A stretch of 32,364 nt of DNA. Origin: Bradyrhizobium sp. 132. Lineage in GTDB: Bacteria; Pseudomonadota; Alphaproteobacteria; Rhizobiales; Xanthobacteraceae. Shown one piece after another: positions 1 to 8,293 of this stretch. The translations under genes and the position numbers were made by a program. Location: positions 1 to 32,364 of the forward strand of contig NZ_JADPKY010000121.1 of NCBI RefSeq assembly GCF_023074185.1. Reading direction: 5' to 3'. Within the stretch, counting starts at the first letter, position 1. Every line of letters starts with the position of its first letter. The notes below the pieces were generated by a model. That model had not been told where the DNA came from, ran no database searches, and saw only the letters and a program-made list of their open reading frames with translations.

Positions 1-1
1 G

Positions 2-382
2 ACCAATTTCGAGGTCGAGAGGCCGGTCTTCTGCGATCCGGCCCGCATCGCCCAGTTGTTCTCGAACCTGCTCGGCAACGCGATCAGCCACGGCGCGCCG
101 GACCAGCCGGTGCTGGTTGAGGCGAGCGCCTCAGCAGAGATGTTCGAGCTTTCCGTGGCAAACGCGGGTGCAGCCATTCCGGAAGGGGCTCGCAAGCGCC
201 TGTTTCAGCCGTTCTACCGGGGAGAGGCGCATGGGCCTTCGCAAGGACTTGGGTTGGGGCTCTACATCGCGGCCGAAATAGCAAAGGCCCACGGTGGCTC
301 GATCGGGGTCGCTTCGTCCCAAGCGGAGACCAGGTTCACGTTCCAGATGCCGCTGGAAGGCGAAGGGGCGCTACGCCCCTAG
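2..382 (+). CDS. Sensor histidine kinase, C-terminal ATPase part (partial)
   Basis: The window opens inside this gene, so the start is missing and only about 126 residues are visible. They form a HATPase_c domain. The N-box is LFSNLLGNAISHG, the G1-like stretch is VANAGAAIPE, the F-box is LFQPFYRG, and the G2 lid is GLGLGLYIAAEIAKAHGG. This domain binds ATP and phosphorylates the histidine of the missing dimerisation domain. The short spacing between boxes is typical of soluble PAS/GAF-type kinases in rhizobia. The frame ends at TAG 380-382. The PAS-like remnant that follows is not joined to it in frame. The signal input and partner regulator cannot be known from this fragment. Confidence 0.85.
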   Translation, partial: TNFEVERPVFCDPARIAQLFSNLLGNAISHGAPDQPVLVEASASAEMFELSVANAGAAIPEGARKRLFQPFYRGEAHGPSQGLGLGLYIAAEIAKAHGGSIGVASSQAETRFTFQMPLEGEGALRP

Positions 383-451
383 TGGTCTCACCGCAAGCCG
401 GCAATTGCGATTGGCAGAGTTTCCGCTCGACCGCCCGCCCTGGAGGCTCAT

Positions 452-795
452 GACACAAAGACTGAAAAATCGGAGCCGCAGATTGACGCGTGGCAGTCGA
501 GGCAGATCGTCGATGGGGCGACCGATACTGCCATTATCACCACGAATCTACAGGGGCGGCTGACGGGCGGGAATACCGGACCTTCCAAGATCCTCGGATC
601 GAAGCCAGCCGAAATGCTCGGGCATTCGCTTTCCCAGGTGTTTGCCGATCAGGACTAGGAAGCCCATCTCGTGAAATTGAGGACGCGCTGGCGAAGGGCA
701 AGGGCGGCGGCGAGGAGGGCTGGCGCCTGCGCAAGGATGGCTCACGGTTTTGCGCCATTAGAGAGCTCAGCCCCATCGTGGACAAATCGGATTAA
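452..795 (+). pseudogene. Broken PAS-domain segment of a sensor kinase
   Basis: One frame reads QIVDGATDTAIITTNLQGRL, then a PAS-like stretch SKILGSKPAEMLGHSLSQVF, and meets TAG near 656. The matching continuation lies in another frame: EDALAKGKGGGEEGWRLRKD, then GSRFCAIRELSPIV, with TAA at 793-795. Together they resemble one PAS sensor domain of a bacterial kinase (the part ending 'RLRKDGSRF...'), split by a stop and a frameshift. No kinase core follows. I infer a decayed remnant rather than two small genes. The 836-860 promoter-like site and the ku remnant lie just downstream. Confidence 0.6.
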
Positions 796-835
796 AAGAA
801 CCGGGATTCACTTTGAGGAGCGCAGACTCGTTCCC

Positions 836-860
836 GGAACGGTGCACCTCTCGCGCGATT
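836..860 (+). promoter_or_regulatory. Candidate EcfG-type promoter before the ku remnant
   Basis: GGAAC at 836-840, a 16-base spacer, then GATT at 857-860, 22 bases before the GTG at 883. The -35 is perfect for alphaproteobacterial EcfG. The -10 differs from CGTT in two positions, so this is one of the weaker sites. Confidence 0.35.
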
Positions 861-882
861 AGCACTCGAGAGGGGAAAAGGT

Positions 883-1508
883 GTGTCGGAAGCGGATCGG
901 TTTAAGAGCAGGGCTGAGCAATGCCGACGCTGGACGGCAAGGTCGGCCAATGACGCCTTCGCCGTGATCCGCGAGACCATCCGCGAGATGGACAAGGTCG
1001 CGATCGGGCGCGTGGTGCTGACCAACCGCGAGCACATCATCGCGCTCGAGGGGCGAGACAAAGGATTGATAGGCACCCTGCTGCGTTATCCCTACGAAGT
1101 CCGCGCCCCGGCGGAGTATTTCGACGAGATCCAGGACGTCAAAGTCACCAAGGACATGCTCGACCTCGCCAGGCACATCGTGAACCAGAAGGCCGGCACC
1201 TTCGAGCGAAGTTCGAGGATCACTACGAAAGCGCGCTGGTCGAGCTCATCAACCAGAAGCGCGCCGGCAAGCCCATCACCCCGAAGGAGCGGCCCCGCGG
1301 CAAGAACGTCGTGGACCTGATGGACGCGCTGCGCAAGAGCGTCGGTGGCGCCGCGGCCAAGACCGAGGCTCCGAAAAAACCGGCCAAGAAAGCGAAGAAG
1401 GCGTCCGCTGGCCAGAAGGAAAGGCTGATGCCGATCGCGGGCAAGAAGCCGGCCAAAGAGGCCGCGGCGAAGAAGCCGGCCGCGCGGGCGCGGCGGAAAT
1501 CAGCGTAG
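883..1508 (+). pseudogene. ku: Ku (NHEJ DNA-end-binding) gene, 5'-truncated and frameshifted
   Basis: From about 949 the translation matches the second half of bacterial Ku: DAFAVIRETIREMDKVAIGR, VVLTNREHIIALE, KGLIGTLLRYPYEVR, PAEYFDEIQDVKVTKDMLD. A one-base loss near 1206-1212 moves the rest to another frame: KFEDHYESALVELINQKRAG, VVDLMDALRKSVGG, then a lysine/alanine-rich tail ending in TAG/TAA-type termination at 1506-1508. The first roughly 170 residues of Ku, including much of the DNA-encircling ring, are absent. They are replaced by a short head (MSEADRFKSRAEQCRR) that resembles unrelated small rhizobial proteins. Ku recruits LigD to double-strand breaks, and a ligD-like gene is at 28156-29232. 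I judge this copy non-functional. A second fragment is at 11245-11385. Confidence 0.85.
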
Positions 1509-1636
1509 CACTCCCTGACGCATCCGATGGCTCCTTCATCGCGGTTCCCCGCCGACTTCGAACTCGACGCCTTCCATCGACTTATACAAGCATCTGCGGC
1601 AATTAGATTCGCCCAGGGTCAGCGAGAGGGGCAGAG

Positions 1637-2317
1637 ATGACCGACGAATCGAGGGTTTCAGGTTCCACATTCAAGTGGAATGTCGCCGCCTCTCAGATCT
1701 GGAGCTCTGAAGCTACGGCCTTTCTGAATGGCGGCGGTGACGCGGGCCGACTGATCGCGGAGCGCGACTGGTCTGCAACGCTTGGACCGCTCGATGCCTG
1801 GCCGCAATGCTTGAAGACGGCGAGGTCGATTCTGCTTCGCTCGCCCGTGCCGCATGTGATGCTATGGGGCGAAGACGGCATCGACCGGCATCGAGGCAAT
1901 CTGGTGAAGACCACGGGAGACGGCGTGCTCGCCACCTTCGACGGGCCCGGTCGTGCGATCCGGTGCGCGCTGTTGTTCAGCAGTGCCGCGCATCAGATCG
2001 GCTTGCCGGTACGCGCTGGTCTGCATACGCGACATTGGGGGCCCGTCCACGCGGCGGCGCGCGTCATGTCGCAATCCGCGCCGGACGAGGTGCTGGTTTC
2101 GCGAGTTGTGACCGATCTCGTCGCGGGCACGGGACTGCGGTTCAGCGAGCGCGGTTCGTACGAATTGAAGGGCCTGCCGGGCAAATGGTTCTGTTCGCGG
2201 CCACCGGTTAGCCTCTGCGTCCCCACCAGCCACCTTTCGTCCACCGATCAGGCGCCGGGAAAAGCCCAGATGTTCATGGTAGCTATACCCTCGCGCAGCT
2301 TCTTGATCGAAACGTAG
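1637..2317 (+). pseudogene. Chimera: PAS-kinase-like head joined to class III cyclase tail, decayed
   Basis: The open frame encodes 226 residues from two sources. Residues about 33-80 (RLIAERDWSATLGPLDAWPQ, ARSILLRSPVPHVMLWG) match the N-terminal sensor region of rhizobial PAS histidine kinases. From about 1880 it becomes the end of an adenylate/guanylate cyclase catalytic domain: HRGNLVKTTGDGVLATFDGP, VRAGLHT, AARVMSQSAPDEVLVSRVV, YELKGLPGKW. The first metal-binding aspartate region of the cyclase is missing. The stretch after AGLHT is shortened. Near 2187 a lost base moves the normal ending (LFAATG, TAG at 2209-2211) to another frame, so the ORF runs on to 2317 over the opposite DUF1330 gene. 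Neither activity is expected. Confidence 0.7.
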
Positions 2318-2535
2318 TCCGGCGAATTCCAGAATGCGTGGATCGCCTGCATGTCGGGAAACTCGAACATGACGACGGGGCGCTGATCGTGTTCGCCTTC
2401 CAGCACCTCCACCTTCGCCCGTCTGGCTGCAAGCTTTCCGCCAAAGCTGGCTATGAACGGCACGACGGCCTGCACGTATCTCTGGTACTGCGCTTCGTCC
2501 TTGATGGTGTTTTGGACAATGAAATAGGCGGGCAT
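2248..2535 (-). CDS. DUF1330 domain protein
   Basis: A small cytoplasmic protein of 95 residues starting MPAYFIVQNTIKDEAQYQRY, with GGKLAARRAKVEVLEG and VVMFEFPDMQAIHAFWNSPD. These are the hallmarks of DUF1330, a ferredoxin-like alpha+beta barrel fold related to dimeric EthD/ABM domains. The ATG at 2535 is preferred over an upstream TTG at 2541 because GAGAGG lies at the right distance before it. Length is normal for the family and the frame is intact. No substrate is established for most members. It is transcribed toward the decayed cyclase chimera, whose extended frame overlaps its 3' end. Confidence 0.88.
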   Translation of the reverse strand: MPAYFIVQNTIKDEAQYQRYVQAVVPFIASFGGKLAARRAKVEVLEGEHDQRPVVMFEFPDMQAIHAFWNSPDYVSIKKLREGIATMNIWAFPGA

Positions 2536-2739
2536 AATCAACCTCTCGCGGCAATGATCTGAGAGTAGAAGACGTGCAGCCTAGCATGCTTCTGGGGGCT
2601 CGTCCCACTTGTAGTCCCTTGTCGCAAATAACTGGGGACTGCCACCGGCGAACTCATCCGGGAAGCGCGCGACGGCTGAACCTCCGAAGGTGCAGCAGCG
2701 ATTCTCGTCAATCGTCGGCCGGGCACTCGGGGCAAGCGT

Positions 2740-2889
2740 CCCCGATCGAGTCCAGCACGTCCCGGATCCTCACGAGTGACGCTTCCGGAAAAATGCCCGT
2801 CCGCAACAAAGCGGCGTGCTGCAGCTTCTCCGATATCGGAAACTGCTCCCGTGACGATGACGACCTTGCCTGGGGAACCTGTCGGCCAT
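2740..2889 (-). pseudogene. Short-chain dehydrogenase (SDR) N-terminal remnant
   Basis: An ATG at 2889 with AGGAG at 2896-2900 starts a frame that is out of register. The shifted frame reads GKVVIVTGAVSDIGEAAARR followed by FVADGHF. This is the first beta-strand and glycine-rich NAD(P)-binding turn (TGxxSxIG) of a classical SDR. After about 50 residues homology stops. The YxxxK catalytic part is absent. The rest of the 2542-3027 gap shows nothing else recognisable apart from the promoter-like site at 2970-2994. Confidence 0.6.
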
Positions 2890-2969
2890 GCGACTCTCCT
2901 GCTGCTTCTAATCCCTCTTGACCGTGGTCGCGGCGGTCAGATCCTAATTCCCGGCCGATCCGGCTTTCA

Positions 2970-2994
2970 GGAACGATGTTCGAGACCATCGATT
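2970..2994 (+). promoter_or_regulatory. Candidate EcfG-type promoter for the DJ-1/PfpI gene
   Basis: GGAAC 2970-2974, a 16-base spacer, GATT 2991-2994, 33 bases before the ATG at 3028. Perfect -35, weak -10. Confidence 0.4.
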
Positions 2995-3027
2995 GTTGGA
3001 TGAAACCCAAAACGAAGGATTGGACTC

Positions 3028-3588
3028 ATGGATCTGAGCGGCAAAAAGATCGCCATTCTCGCCACGAACGGCTTTGAGCAGGCCGAGCTGGAGGTGCCAC
3101 AGGAGCGCTTGAAGAAGGCTGGCGCGACGGTCGACATCGTTTCGCTCGCCGCAGGCGAGATCAAGGGCTGGGACGAGAAGGATTGGGGGCGCCCGGTAAA
3201 GGTCGACAAGACGCTCGACGAAGCATCGGCCGCCGACTACGACGCGATCGTATTGCCCGGCGGGCAGATCAATCCGGATCTCCTGCGCGTCGAGCCCAAG
3301 GCGCTGAAGTTCATCAAGGATATCTTCGATGCCAAGAAGGTCGTGGCAGCCGTCTGCCACGCTCCTTGGCTTCTCGTCGAGACCGGAATCGCGAAAGGTC
3401 GCAAGATGACGTCGTTCAAGTCGATCAAGACGGACGTTGCGAACGCCGGCGCGAAATGGGAAGACGCAGAGGTCGTCGTCGACCAGGGCGTCATCACCTC
3501 CCGCAACCCGGGCGATCTCGAGGCCTTCTGCGCCAAGATCGTGGAAGAGGTCAAGGAAGGTCGACACACGCAGCGCAGCGCGGCTTGA
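3028..3588 (+). CDS. DJ-1/PfpI family protein (YhbO-like)
   Basis: An intact 186-residue protein of the DJ-1/PfpI superfamily, normal in length. The nucleophile elbow is AVCHAPW with Cys110 and His111. The acidic partner is Glu17 in NGFEQAE. The IVLPGGQINPDLLR loop and the TSFKSIKTDVANAGA and SRNPGDL stretches are those of the PfpI/YhbO branch. Members have been described as proteases, glyoxalases or protein deglycases that protect against carbonyl stress. Which activity holds here cannot be read from sequence. There is no signal peptide, so it is cytoplasmic. A PPC-domain remnant begins 6 bases after its stop, suggesting a former operon. The GGAAC element upstream suggests stress control. 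Confidence 0.92.
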   Translation: MDLSGKKIAILATNGFEQAELEVPQERLKKAGATVDIVSLAAGEIKGWDEKDWGRPVKVDKTLDEASAADYDAIVLPGGQINPDLLRVEPKALKFIKDIFDAKKVVAAVCHAPWLLVETGIAKGRKMTSFKSIKTDVANAGAKWEDAEVVVDQGVITSRNPGDLEAFCAKIVEEVKEGRHTQRSAA

Positions 3589-3593
3589 CGACA

Positions 3594-3797
3594 ATGAGGA
3601 GCGCCAAATTATCGGGCGACGCGGGCTCGCAAGCTCGCATCGCAATCGTTGAATCTGGCGAGGAAGCATTCACGACCCTCACAAAGCTCGCCAAAGATGC
3701 CGGAATCACCGCGGCATCTCTTACCGCCGTCGGCGCCTTTGAAAGGGCGACCCTTGGCTGGTTCGAAGGCGTCATGGCGGCGGACCATCCCATGTGA
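3594..3797 (+). pseudogene. PPC (DUF296) domain protein, truncated
   Basis: Starting at an ATG 6 bases after the pfpI-type gene, 67 residues match the first half of a PPC/DUF296 domain: ARIAIVESGEEAFTTLTKLA, ITAASLTAVGAFERATLGWF. Intact members have about 140 residues and form trimers, found alone in bacteria and fused to AT-hooks in plants. After GWFEG (about 3770) the family match stops. The remaining codons are the reverse strand of the RsbQ-like remnant, so this is a recombination or deletion junction. A truncated domain of this type is unlikely to trimerise. Confidence 0.7.
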
Positions 3798-4035
3798 TTG
3801 TCTTCAAAAAACCCGAGCAGCTCTGCGATCTGCTTTTCGTTGAAGCCGCCCACGTACTCGCCATCATCCGAAAAGGTCGGGTGCCTTCGAAGAGGCCAGG
3901 AGGCCGATCATGGCGCTGACCGAATGGCCGACGAAGACAGCGTCCTTGAGGTTTAGTTCGCGTCCGATTTCGACCGCCAGCATCACCTTTTTTGGCGGTC
4001 CCTTACCGCGCAGAATCGCGTGTTCCGAAAAACTG
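3772..4035 (-). pseudogene. RsbQ-like alpha/beta hydrolase with internal deletion
   Basis: Read on the minus strand, the translation contains EIGRELNLKDAVFVGHSVSA followed by MIGLLASSKAPD. The GHSVS nucleophile elbow is typical of RsbQ/KAI2-type hydrolases. It then jumps to DGEYVGGFNEKQIAELLGFF and GWSAAM, which lie further along in intact relatives. Upstream, SEHAILRGKGPP resembles the start of such a protein but is joined directly to the elbow region, so the core sheet with the HGFGCD segment is lost. The strand between RAPERFSRLVLVGPSPRY-like residues and DGEYVGG is also missing. The 3' end stops where the PPC remnant begins. I infer a doubly deleted pseudogene. Confidence 0.65.
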
Positions 4036-4118
4036 AAGACCGTTGTCGTCCCCCGGATTTCCGTGCAAAGATCGGGACTGGCCGACTTTAATCAGGCCGC
4101 AGTAAACGGGAGGAAGAT

Positions 4119-4550
4119 ATGGCGCGGCCAATTGTCCGTACGCATGCGCTACTGCACCCGTTTTTCGTTGGACTGGGGGGCGCGCTGCTCATGGCCGCTC
4201 TGTTCACCGACTATATGTACACAAGCAACTCGCTGTCGCAGTGGGCCAACTTCTCAGTTTGGCTGATCACAGGGGGCCTTGTGTTGGCGCTCATCGCAAC
4301 GATCTTCCTGGTAATCGACGTCGCGCTTGGAAGTGCCGGGCCGATCCGCTGGCTCGATTTTGGGTTGATAGCGGCTGCCGCATTCCTCTCCCTGGTCAAC
4401 GTCTTCGTTCATACGCGTGATGCGTGGACTTCCGTTGTCCCAACTGGGATCACCCTATCCACCATCGTCACGATCCTGCTCCTTGCCGCCGGTCTTCGCG
4501 GATGGTGCGTTACCGCCATCAAGAGCGCGGGCCGGGGAGAAAGCCGATGA
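4119..4550 (+). CDS. DUF2231 family membrane protein
   Basis: A 143-residue inner-membrane protein with four hydrophobic segments at about 12-30, 43-65, 76-96 and 110-127. The HPFFVGLGGALLMAALFTDY start and the HTRDAW loop are typical of DUF2231. A GGGAGGAAG ribosome site precedes the ATG. It ends in an ATGA overlap with the sorbosone-dehydrogenase-like lipoprotein gene, so the two are translationally coupled. The family is often found beside haem- or PQQ-linked periplasmic oxidoreductases. A role as membrane anchor or electron path for its partner is inference. Confidence 0.85.
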   Translation: MARPIVRTHALLHPFFVGLGGALLMAALFTDYMYTSNSLSQWANFSVWLITGGLVLALIATIFLVIDVALGSAGPIRWLDFGLIAAAAFLSLVNVFVHTRDAWTSVVPTGITLSTIVTILLLAAGLRGWCVTAIKSAGRGESR

Positions 4551-5869
4551 TCGGGACCCGAGTTCGAGCGACTTCTGGATTGATAATCTTCGCTTTGGTC
4601 GCCGCCTGTAGCGACAAAGGCGGCGATCCATCAAAGCAGTATGGGCCTAATCCCGACCTTCCCGAGGCTCATCAATATCTGGTGCCGCCCATGAGCGTAC
4701 CGCAGGCGGTAGGCTGGAAGACCGGCGAAACGCCCACGGTTCCAGCTGGCATGCGCATCCAGGCGATGGCGACCGGACTGATGCATCCGCGCATCGTCTA
4801 TCCATTGCCAAACGGCGATATCCTCGTCGTCGAAGCCAACGGTCCCGGTACCAAACCATTCCGGCCCAAGGATTACATCTCAGGCAAAGTGAAGGCGCGC
4901 GCCGGTGCGTCCGACAAGGGCGGCAATCGCATCACTTTGTTGCGTGACGCCACCGGCGACGGCGTTCCGGAGATGACGACTGTCCTGGTCGACCATCTGC
5001 ACTCGCCGTACGGCGTCGCATGGGTGGCGGACACTTTGTACGTCGCCAACACCGACGCGATTATCGCCTTCCCCTTCACACCGGGACAGACGCAAATCAC
5101 GGTGCCCGGAACGAAGCTTGCCGACTTGCCCGCGGGTCCGATCAACCATCACTGGACCAAGTCGATGGTGGCCAGCCCGGACGGGTCAAAGCTCTATGTC
5201 GGGGTCGGCTCCAACAGCAACATCACCGAGAATGGGATAGACATCGAAGAAGGGCGTGCAGCGATCTACGAAGTTGATCGTCTGACGGGCGCCAAGCGCC
5301 TTTACGCGACCGGAACGCGCAATCCGACGAACCTCGCCATCCAACCTGGAACGGGGCAATTGTTCGCTGTGGTCAATGAGCGGGACGAGATCGGGCCGGA
5401 TCTGGTTCCGGATTATCTCACATCCATCAAGGACGGCGGTTTCTATGGCTGGCCCTATAGCTATTGGGGACAGCATGAGGACGCACGCGTCCATCCGCAG
5501 GACCCTGCGATGGTGGCGAAGGCGATCAAGCCGGATTACGGCCTCAGTTCCCATGTTGCGGCACTCGGCGTTGTATTCAGTCAAGGAGAAACGCTGTCAC
5601 CAGAGTTCGCTAACGGCGCGTTCGTGGGTGAACATGGCAGCTGGGATCGCGATCCGCTGAACGGCTATCAGGTGATCTTCGTTCCTTTCGCGAACGAACA
5701 GCCGAGCGGGATGCCGACCCCGGTGCTGACGGACTTCCTTGCGCCGGATAAAAAAACGGTTCACGGGCGGCCGGTCGGCGTAGCACTTGACCGGACTGGG
5801 GCACTCGTCGTCGCGGACGATGTCGGGAACGCGGTCTGGAGAGTGAGCCGCTCTGTTAACGGTAAATGA
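4547..5869 (+). CDS. Sorbosone dehydrogenase family lipoprotein (PQQ-type beta-propeller)
   Basis: A 440-residue protein of the glucose/sorbosone dehydrogenase family (COG2133). I chose the ATG at 4547, which overlaps the previous stop, because it gives a lipoprotein signal peptide with lipobox LVAAC and Cys21. The propeller blades contain HSPYGVAWVADTLYVANTDA, KLYVGVGSNSN, ATGTRNPTNLAIQPGTGQLF, DGGFYGWPYSYWGQH and FVGEHGSWDRDP. These are positions used by the family for PQQ and calcium. The predicted reaction is oxidation of an aldose or sorbosone-type sugar in the periplasm, feeding electrons to the respiratory chain. The real substrate is unknown. The frame is intact and is followed by a hairpin at 5897-5923. 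Confidence 0.88.
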   Translation: MIGTRVRATSGLIIFALVAACSDKGGDPSKQYGPNPDLPEAHQYLVPPMSVPQAVGWKTGETPTVPAGMRIQAMATGLMHPRIVYPLPNGDILVVEANGPGTKPFRPKDYISGKVKARAGASDKGGNRITLLRDATGDGVPEMTTVLVDHLHSPYGVAWVADTLYVANTDAIIAFPFTPGQTQITVPGTKLADLPAGPINHHWTKSMVASPDGSKLYVGVGSNSNITENGIDIEEGRAAIYEVDRLTGAKRLYATGTRNPTNLAIQPGTGQLFAVVNERDEIGPDLVPDYLTSIKDGGFYGWPYSYWGQHEDARVHPQDPAMVAKAIKPDYGLSSHVAALGVVFSQGETLSPEFANGAFVGEHGSWDRDPLNGYQVIFVPFANEQPSGMPTPVLTDFLAPDKKTVHGRPVGVALDRTGALVVADDVGNAVWRVSRSVNGK

Positions 5870-6245
5870 GCGCGCGATCCGACATTGACTAAGCCGTGGC
5901 TCGGATCGTTGCGAGCCAATTTGCAGCGCTCAGACTAGTCGCGAGCGAACGCAATTTCGCGCGCCGGTTAGCGGATGGATCACTGCGACGATCAATGTCG
6001 AGCCGTAGTCGGGCGCAGCCCGGTCGTTGATCGGCGAGACACGCGCTGAGACCGACCGTAGGATCCACGACGAAAGACCCGGGCGCCTTTCGTCGCCGAA
6101 TCTCTCATGCGGCTGTCAAGGTGGTGTGCAACGTCTCGCAGGCGTCAGTCTCGCTCGAAGAAGTGAGTTGCGCAGGATGAGAATGGGCGCGAGGCTGGAA
6201 AATAGAGTTCGCCTATGGCGTCCAGTGGGCGGAAAGGGTCGATCC
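5870..6245 (+). other. Non-coding gap with terminator-like hairpin
   Basis: Apart from the hairpin at 5897-5923, I see no conserved gene here. The reading frame of the M20 gene is open back to 6027, but that stretch is arginine-rich and matches nothing. The family-like N-terminus begins at 6246. Confidence 0.5.
5897..5923 (+). terminator. Terminator-like hairpin after the dehydrogenase
   Basis: TGGCTCG (5897-5903) pairs with CGAGCCA (5912-5918) around an 8-base loop, followed by ATTTG. The T-tract is short, so efficiency is uncertain. Confidence 0.45.
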
Positions 6246-7514
6246 ATGGCCAATACTCAAGCTCTTTCTTCCGAGCCAGTGCTGCGCGATCTCGACGGGC
6301 TCCTTCCCGATCTGGAAGCCCTCTACAAAGACGTGCACTCTCACCCCGAACTTTCGATGCAGGAGACCCGCACGGCGGGTTTGGCGGCCGACCGGCTTCG
6401 TGCCGCTGGTTACGAAGTCACGACCGGGGTCGGCAAGACTGGCGTCGTAGGTCTGCTGCGGAACGGCGAAGGGCCCACCGCAATGCTGCGCGCCGACATG
6501 GATGCGCTGCCGGTCCAGGAGGCAACCGGTCTTTCCTACGCCAGCAAGGCGACGGCGACGGATCGCGACGGCAATACCGTTCCTGTCTCGCATATGTGCG
6601 GCCACGACATGCACGTCACCTGGCTGGCGGGCGCCACCAAGCTGATGGCGGATGCGCGGACCTCTTGGCGCGGCACATTGATAGCAGTCTTCCAGCCCGC
6701 CGAGGAAACGGGCGAAGGCGCGCAGGCCATGATCGACGACGGCCTATTCAAGCGCTTTCCCAAACCGGACGTGATCCTGGGCCAGCACGTCATGGTGGGC
6801 CCGTCTGGCACGGTCGCCGGCCGCGCAGGCGCGATCACATCGGCGGCGGACAGCCTTCAGATACGGTTGTTCGGACGAGGGGCGCACGGCTCGATGCCTC
6901 AGGCCAGCATCGATCCCGTCGTCATGGCCGCCTCGACCGTGCTGCGGCTGCAGACCATCGTGTCGCGCGAAGTGGCCGCCGCCGAAGCCGCCGTTCTGAC
7001 CGTGGGCGTCCTGCAGGCAGGCACCAAGGAGAACGTCATTCCGGACGAGGCCATCATCAAACTCAATGTCCGGACCTTCGACGCCGGCGTGCGCCAGCGC
7101 GTCCTGGCCGCCATCGAGCGGATTGCCAATGCCGAAGCGGCCGCTTCGGGAGCGCCTCGACCGCCGGAGATCACGACCATCGATCAGTACCCTCTCAACG
7201 TGAACAATCAGGAAGCTACCAGCCGAGTGGTGGATGCGTTCCGAGGATATTTCGGCACCGACCGTGTCCGGGCAACGGGGCCGGCCCCCGCCAGCGAGGA
7301 TTTCGGGTCGTTTGGGTCCGAATGGCATGTGCCATCGGTCTTCTGGTTCGTCGGTGGCACTGATCCGGCGACCTATGCGAAGGCCAGGGAGGCGAACAAG
7401 ATCAACGAACTGCCGGTCAATCACAGTCCGAAATTCGCGCCCGTTCTCCATCCCACGCTGCAAACCGGCGTCGAAGCGCTGGTCGCGGCGGCACGCGCCT
7501 GGCTGCCGGCCTAG
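6246..7514 (+). CDS. M20 family amidohydrolase / metallopeptidase
   Basis: A 422-residue M20D-type enzyme related to hippurate hydrolase and N-acyl-amino-acid amidohydrolases. Visible metal-site features are Cys118 and His120 in HMCGHDMH, the glutamate pair at 153-154 in PAEETGEGA, His181 in LGQHV and His393 in NHSPKF. The dimerisation/lid domain begins near FGRGAHGSMPQASIDPV. The ATG at 6246 is preceded by GGAAAGGG and starts where homologues start. It hydrolyses amide bonds of N-acyl or N-aryl amino acids in the cytoplasm; the exact substrate is unknown. The next two genes follow on the same strand with short gaps, ending in another amidohydrolase, which suggests a catabolic cluster. Confidence 0.9.
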   Translation: MANTQALSSEPVLRDLDGLLPDLEALYKDVHSHPELSMQETRTAGLAADRLRAAGYEVTTGVGKTGVVGLLRNGEGPTAMLRADMDALPVQEATGLSYASKATATDRDGNTVPVSHMCGHDMHVTWLAGATKLMADARTSWRGTLIAVFQPAEETGEGAQAMIDDGLFKRFPKPDVILGQHVMVGPSGTVAGRAGAITSAADSLQIRLFGRGAHGSMPQASIDPVVMAASTVLRLQTIVSREVAAAEAAVLTVGVLQAGTKENVIPDEAIIKLNVRTFDAGVRQRVLAAIERIANAEAAASGAPRPPEITTIDQYPLNVNNQEATSRVVDAFRGYFGTDRVRATGPAPASEDFGSFGSEWHVPSVFWFVGGTDPATYAKAREANKINELPVNHSPKFAPVLHPTLQTGVEALVAAARAWLPA

Positions 7515-7576
7515 TGCCCGGTTTCCAAATCGATCGAAGCATGCTCGTCCTCTCTTGAGGCAGGAGAGCCGGATCA

Positions 7577-8242
7577 ATGGACAAGCTTCCGATCGTGCTC
7601 GATCTGACCGGTACTTTCGTCTTTGCACTCAGCGGAGCATTGGCAGGCGCGAGGCGAGAGCTCGATCTGTTCGGCGTTCTGGTCTTGTCGTTCGCTGCTG
7701 GCAATTCGGGAGGGATCACGCGCGACCTCCTGATCGGCGCCGTGCCGCCCGGCGCGGTCGGCGACTGGCGCTATCTCGGCGTGTCGCTTCTGGCCGGCAT
7801 CGTCACTTTCTACTGCTCGCCCCTCATCGTGCGGATGTCGAATCCCATCCTTATTTTCGACGCGGCGGGCCTCGCGCTCTTCGCCGTCGCTGGCTCGTCG
7901 AAGGCGCTGTCGTTCGGGCTCAATCCGGTGATGGCGACGGTGCTGGGCATGGTCACCGGGATCGGCGGCGGCATGGTGCGCGACGTCTTGCTGGCCGAGA
8001 TTCCGACGGTGCTGCGCGCCGAGCTCTACGCCATCGCGGCCCTTGTTGCGTCAGCTATCGTCGTGGTCGGCCACATGATGCAGTTGCCGATCGCCGCGGT
8101 CACGTCGATGGCGCTGATTTCATGCTTCTTGCTCCGCGTCATGGCGATCAGGCGTGGCTGGCGCCTTCCGGTCGCGAAAATCGCGAAACGCAAGGACGCC
8201 GACGCCGCGAAGCGAGATCAGACGGGACCCGGAAGATCCTAA
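7577..8242 (+). CDS. Trimeric intracellular cation (TRIC) channel family, UPF0126
   Basis: A 221-residue inner-membrane protein with two homologous halves of about three helices each, plus a seventh. Each half has the family glycine motif: NSGGITRDLL near 45-54 and GIGGGMVRDVLL near 130-141. FVFALSGALAGARR near the N-terminus is also characteristic. Prokaryotic TRIC channels are trimers that conduct potassium and sodium. The basic tail after residue 190 is cytoplasmic. It sits 62 bases after the M20 gene and 51 bases before the second amidohydrolase, all on the plus strand. A physiological link with these hydrolases is not evident, though transporters often join such clusters. Confidence 0.9.
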   Translation: MDKLPIVLDLTGTFVFALSGALAGARRELDLFGVLVLSFAAGNSGGITRDLLIGAVPPGAVGDWRYLGVSLLAGIVTFYCSPLIVRMSNPILIFDAAGLALFAVAGSSKALSFGLNPVMATVLGMVTGIGGGMVRDVLLAEIPTVLRAELYAIAALVASAIVVVGHMMQLPIAAVTSMALISCFLLRVMAIRRGWRLPVAKIAKRKDADAAKRDQTGPGRS

Positions 8243-8293
8243 GCGCGGATGCGCGACGATCGTCTTCAAATTCCACGGAGAGCGGAGGCTGGA

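Noticed and set aside
6027..6245. N-terminal extension of the M20 enzyme
   Set aside because: Arginine-rich, no homology, and a proper start with ribosome site is at 6246.
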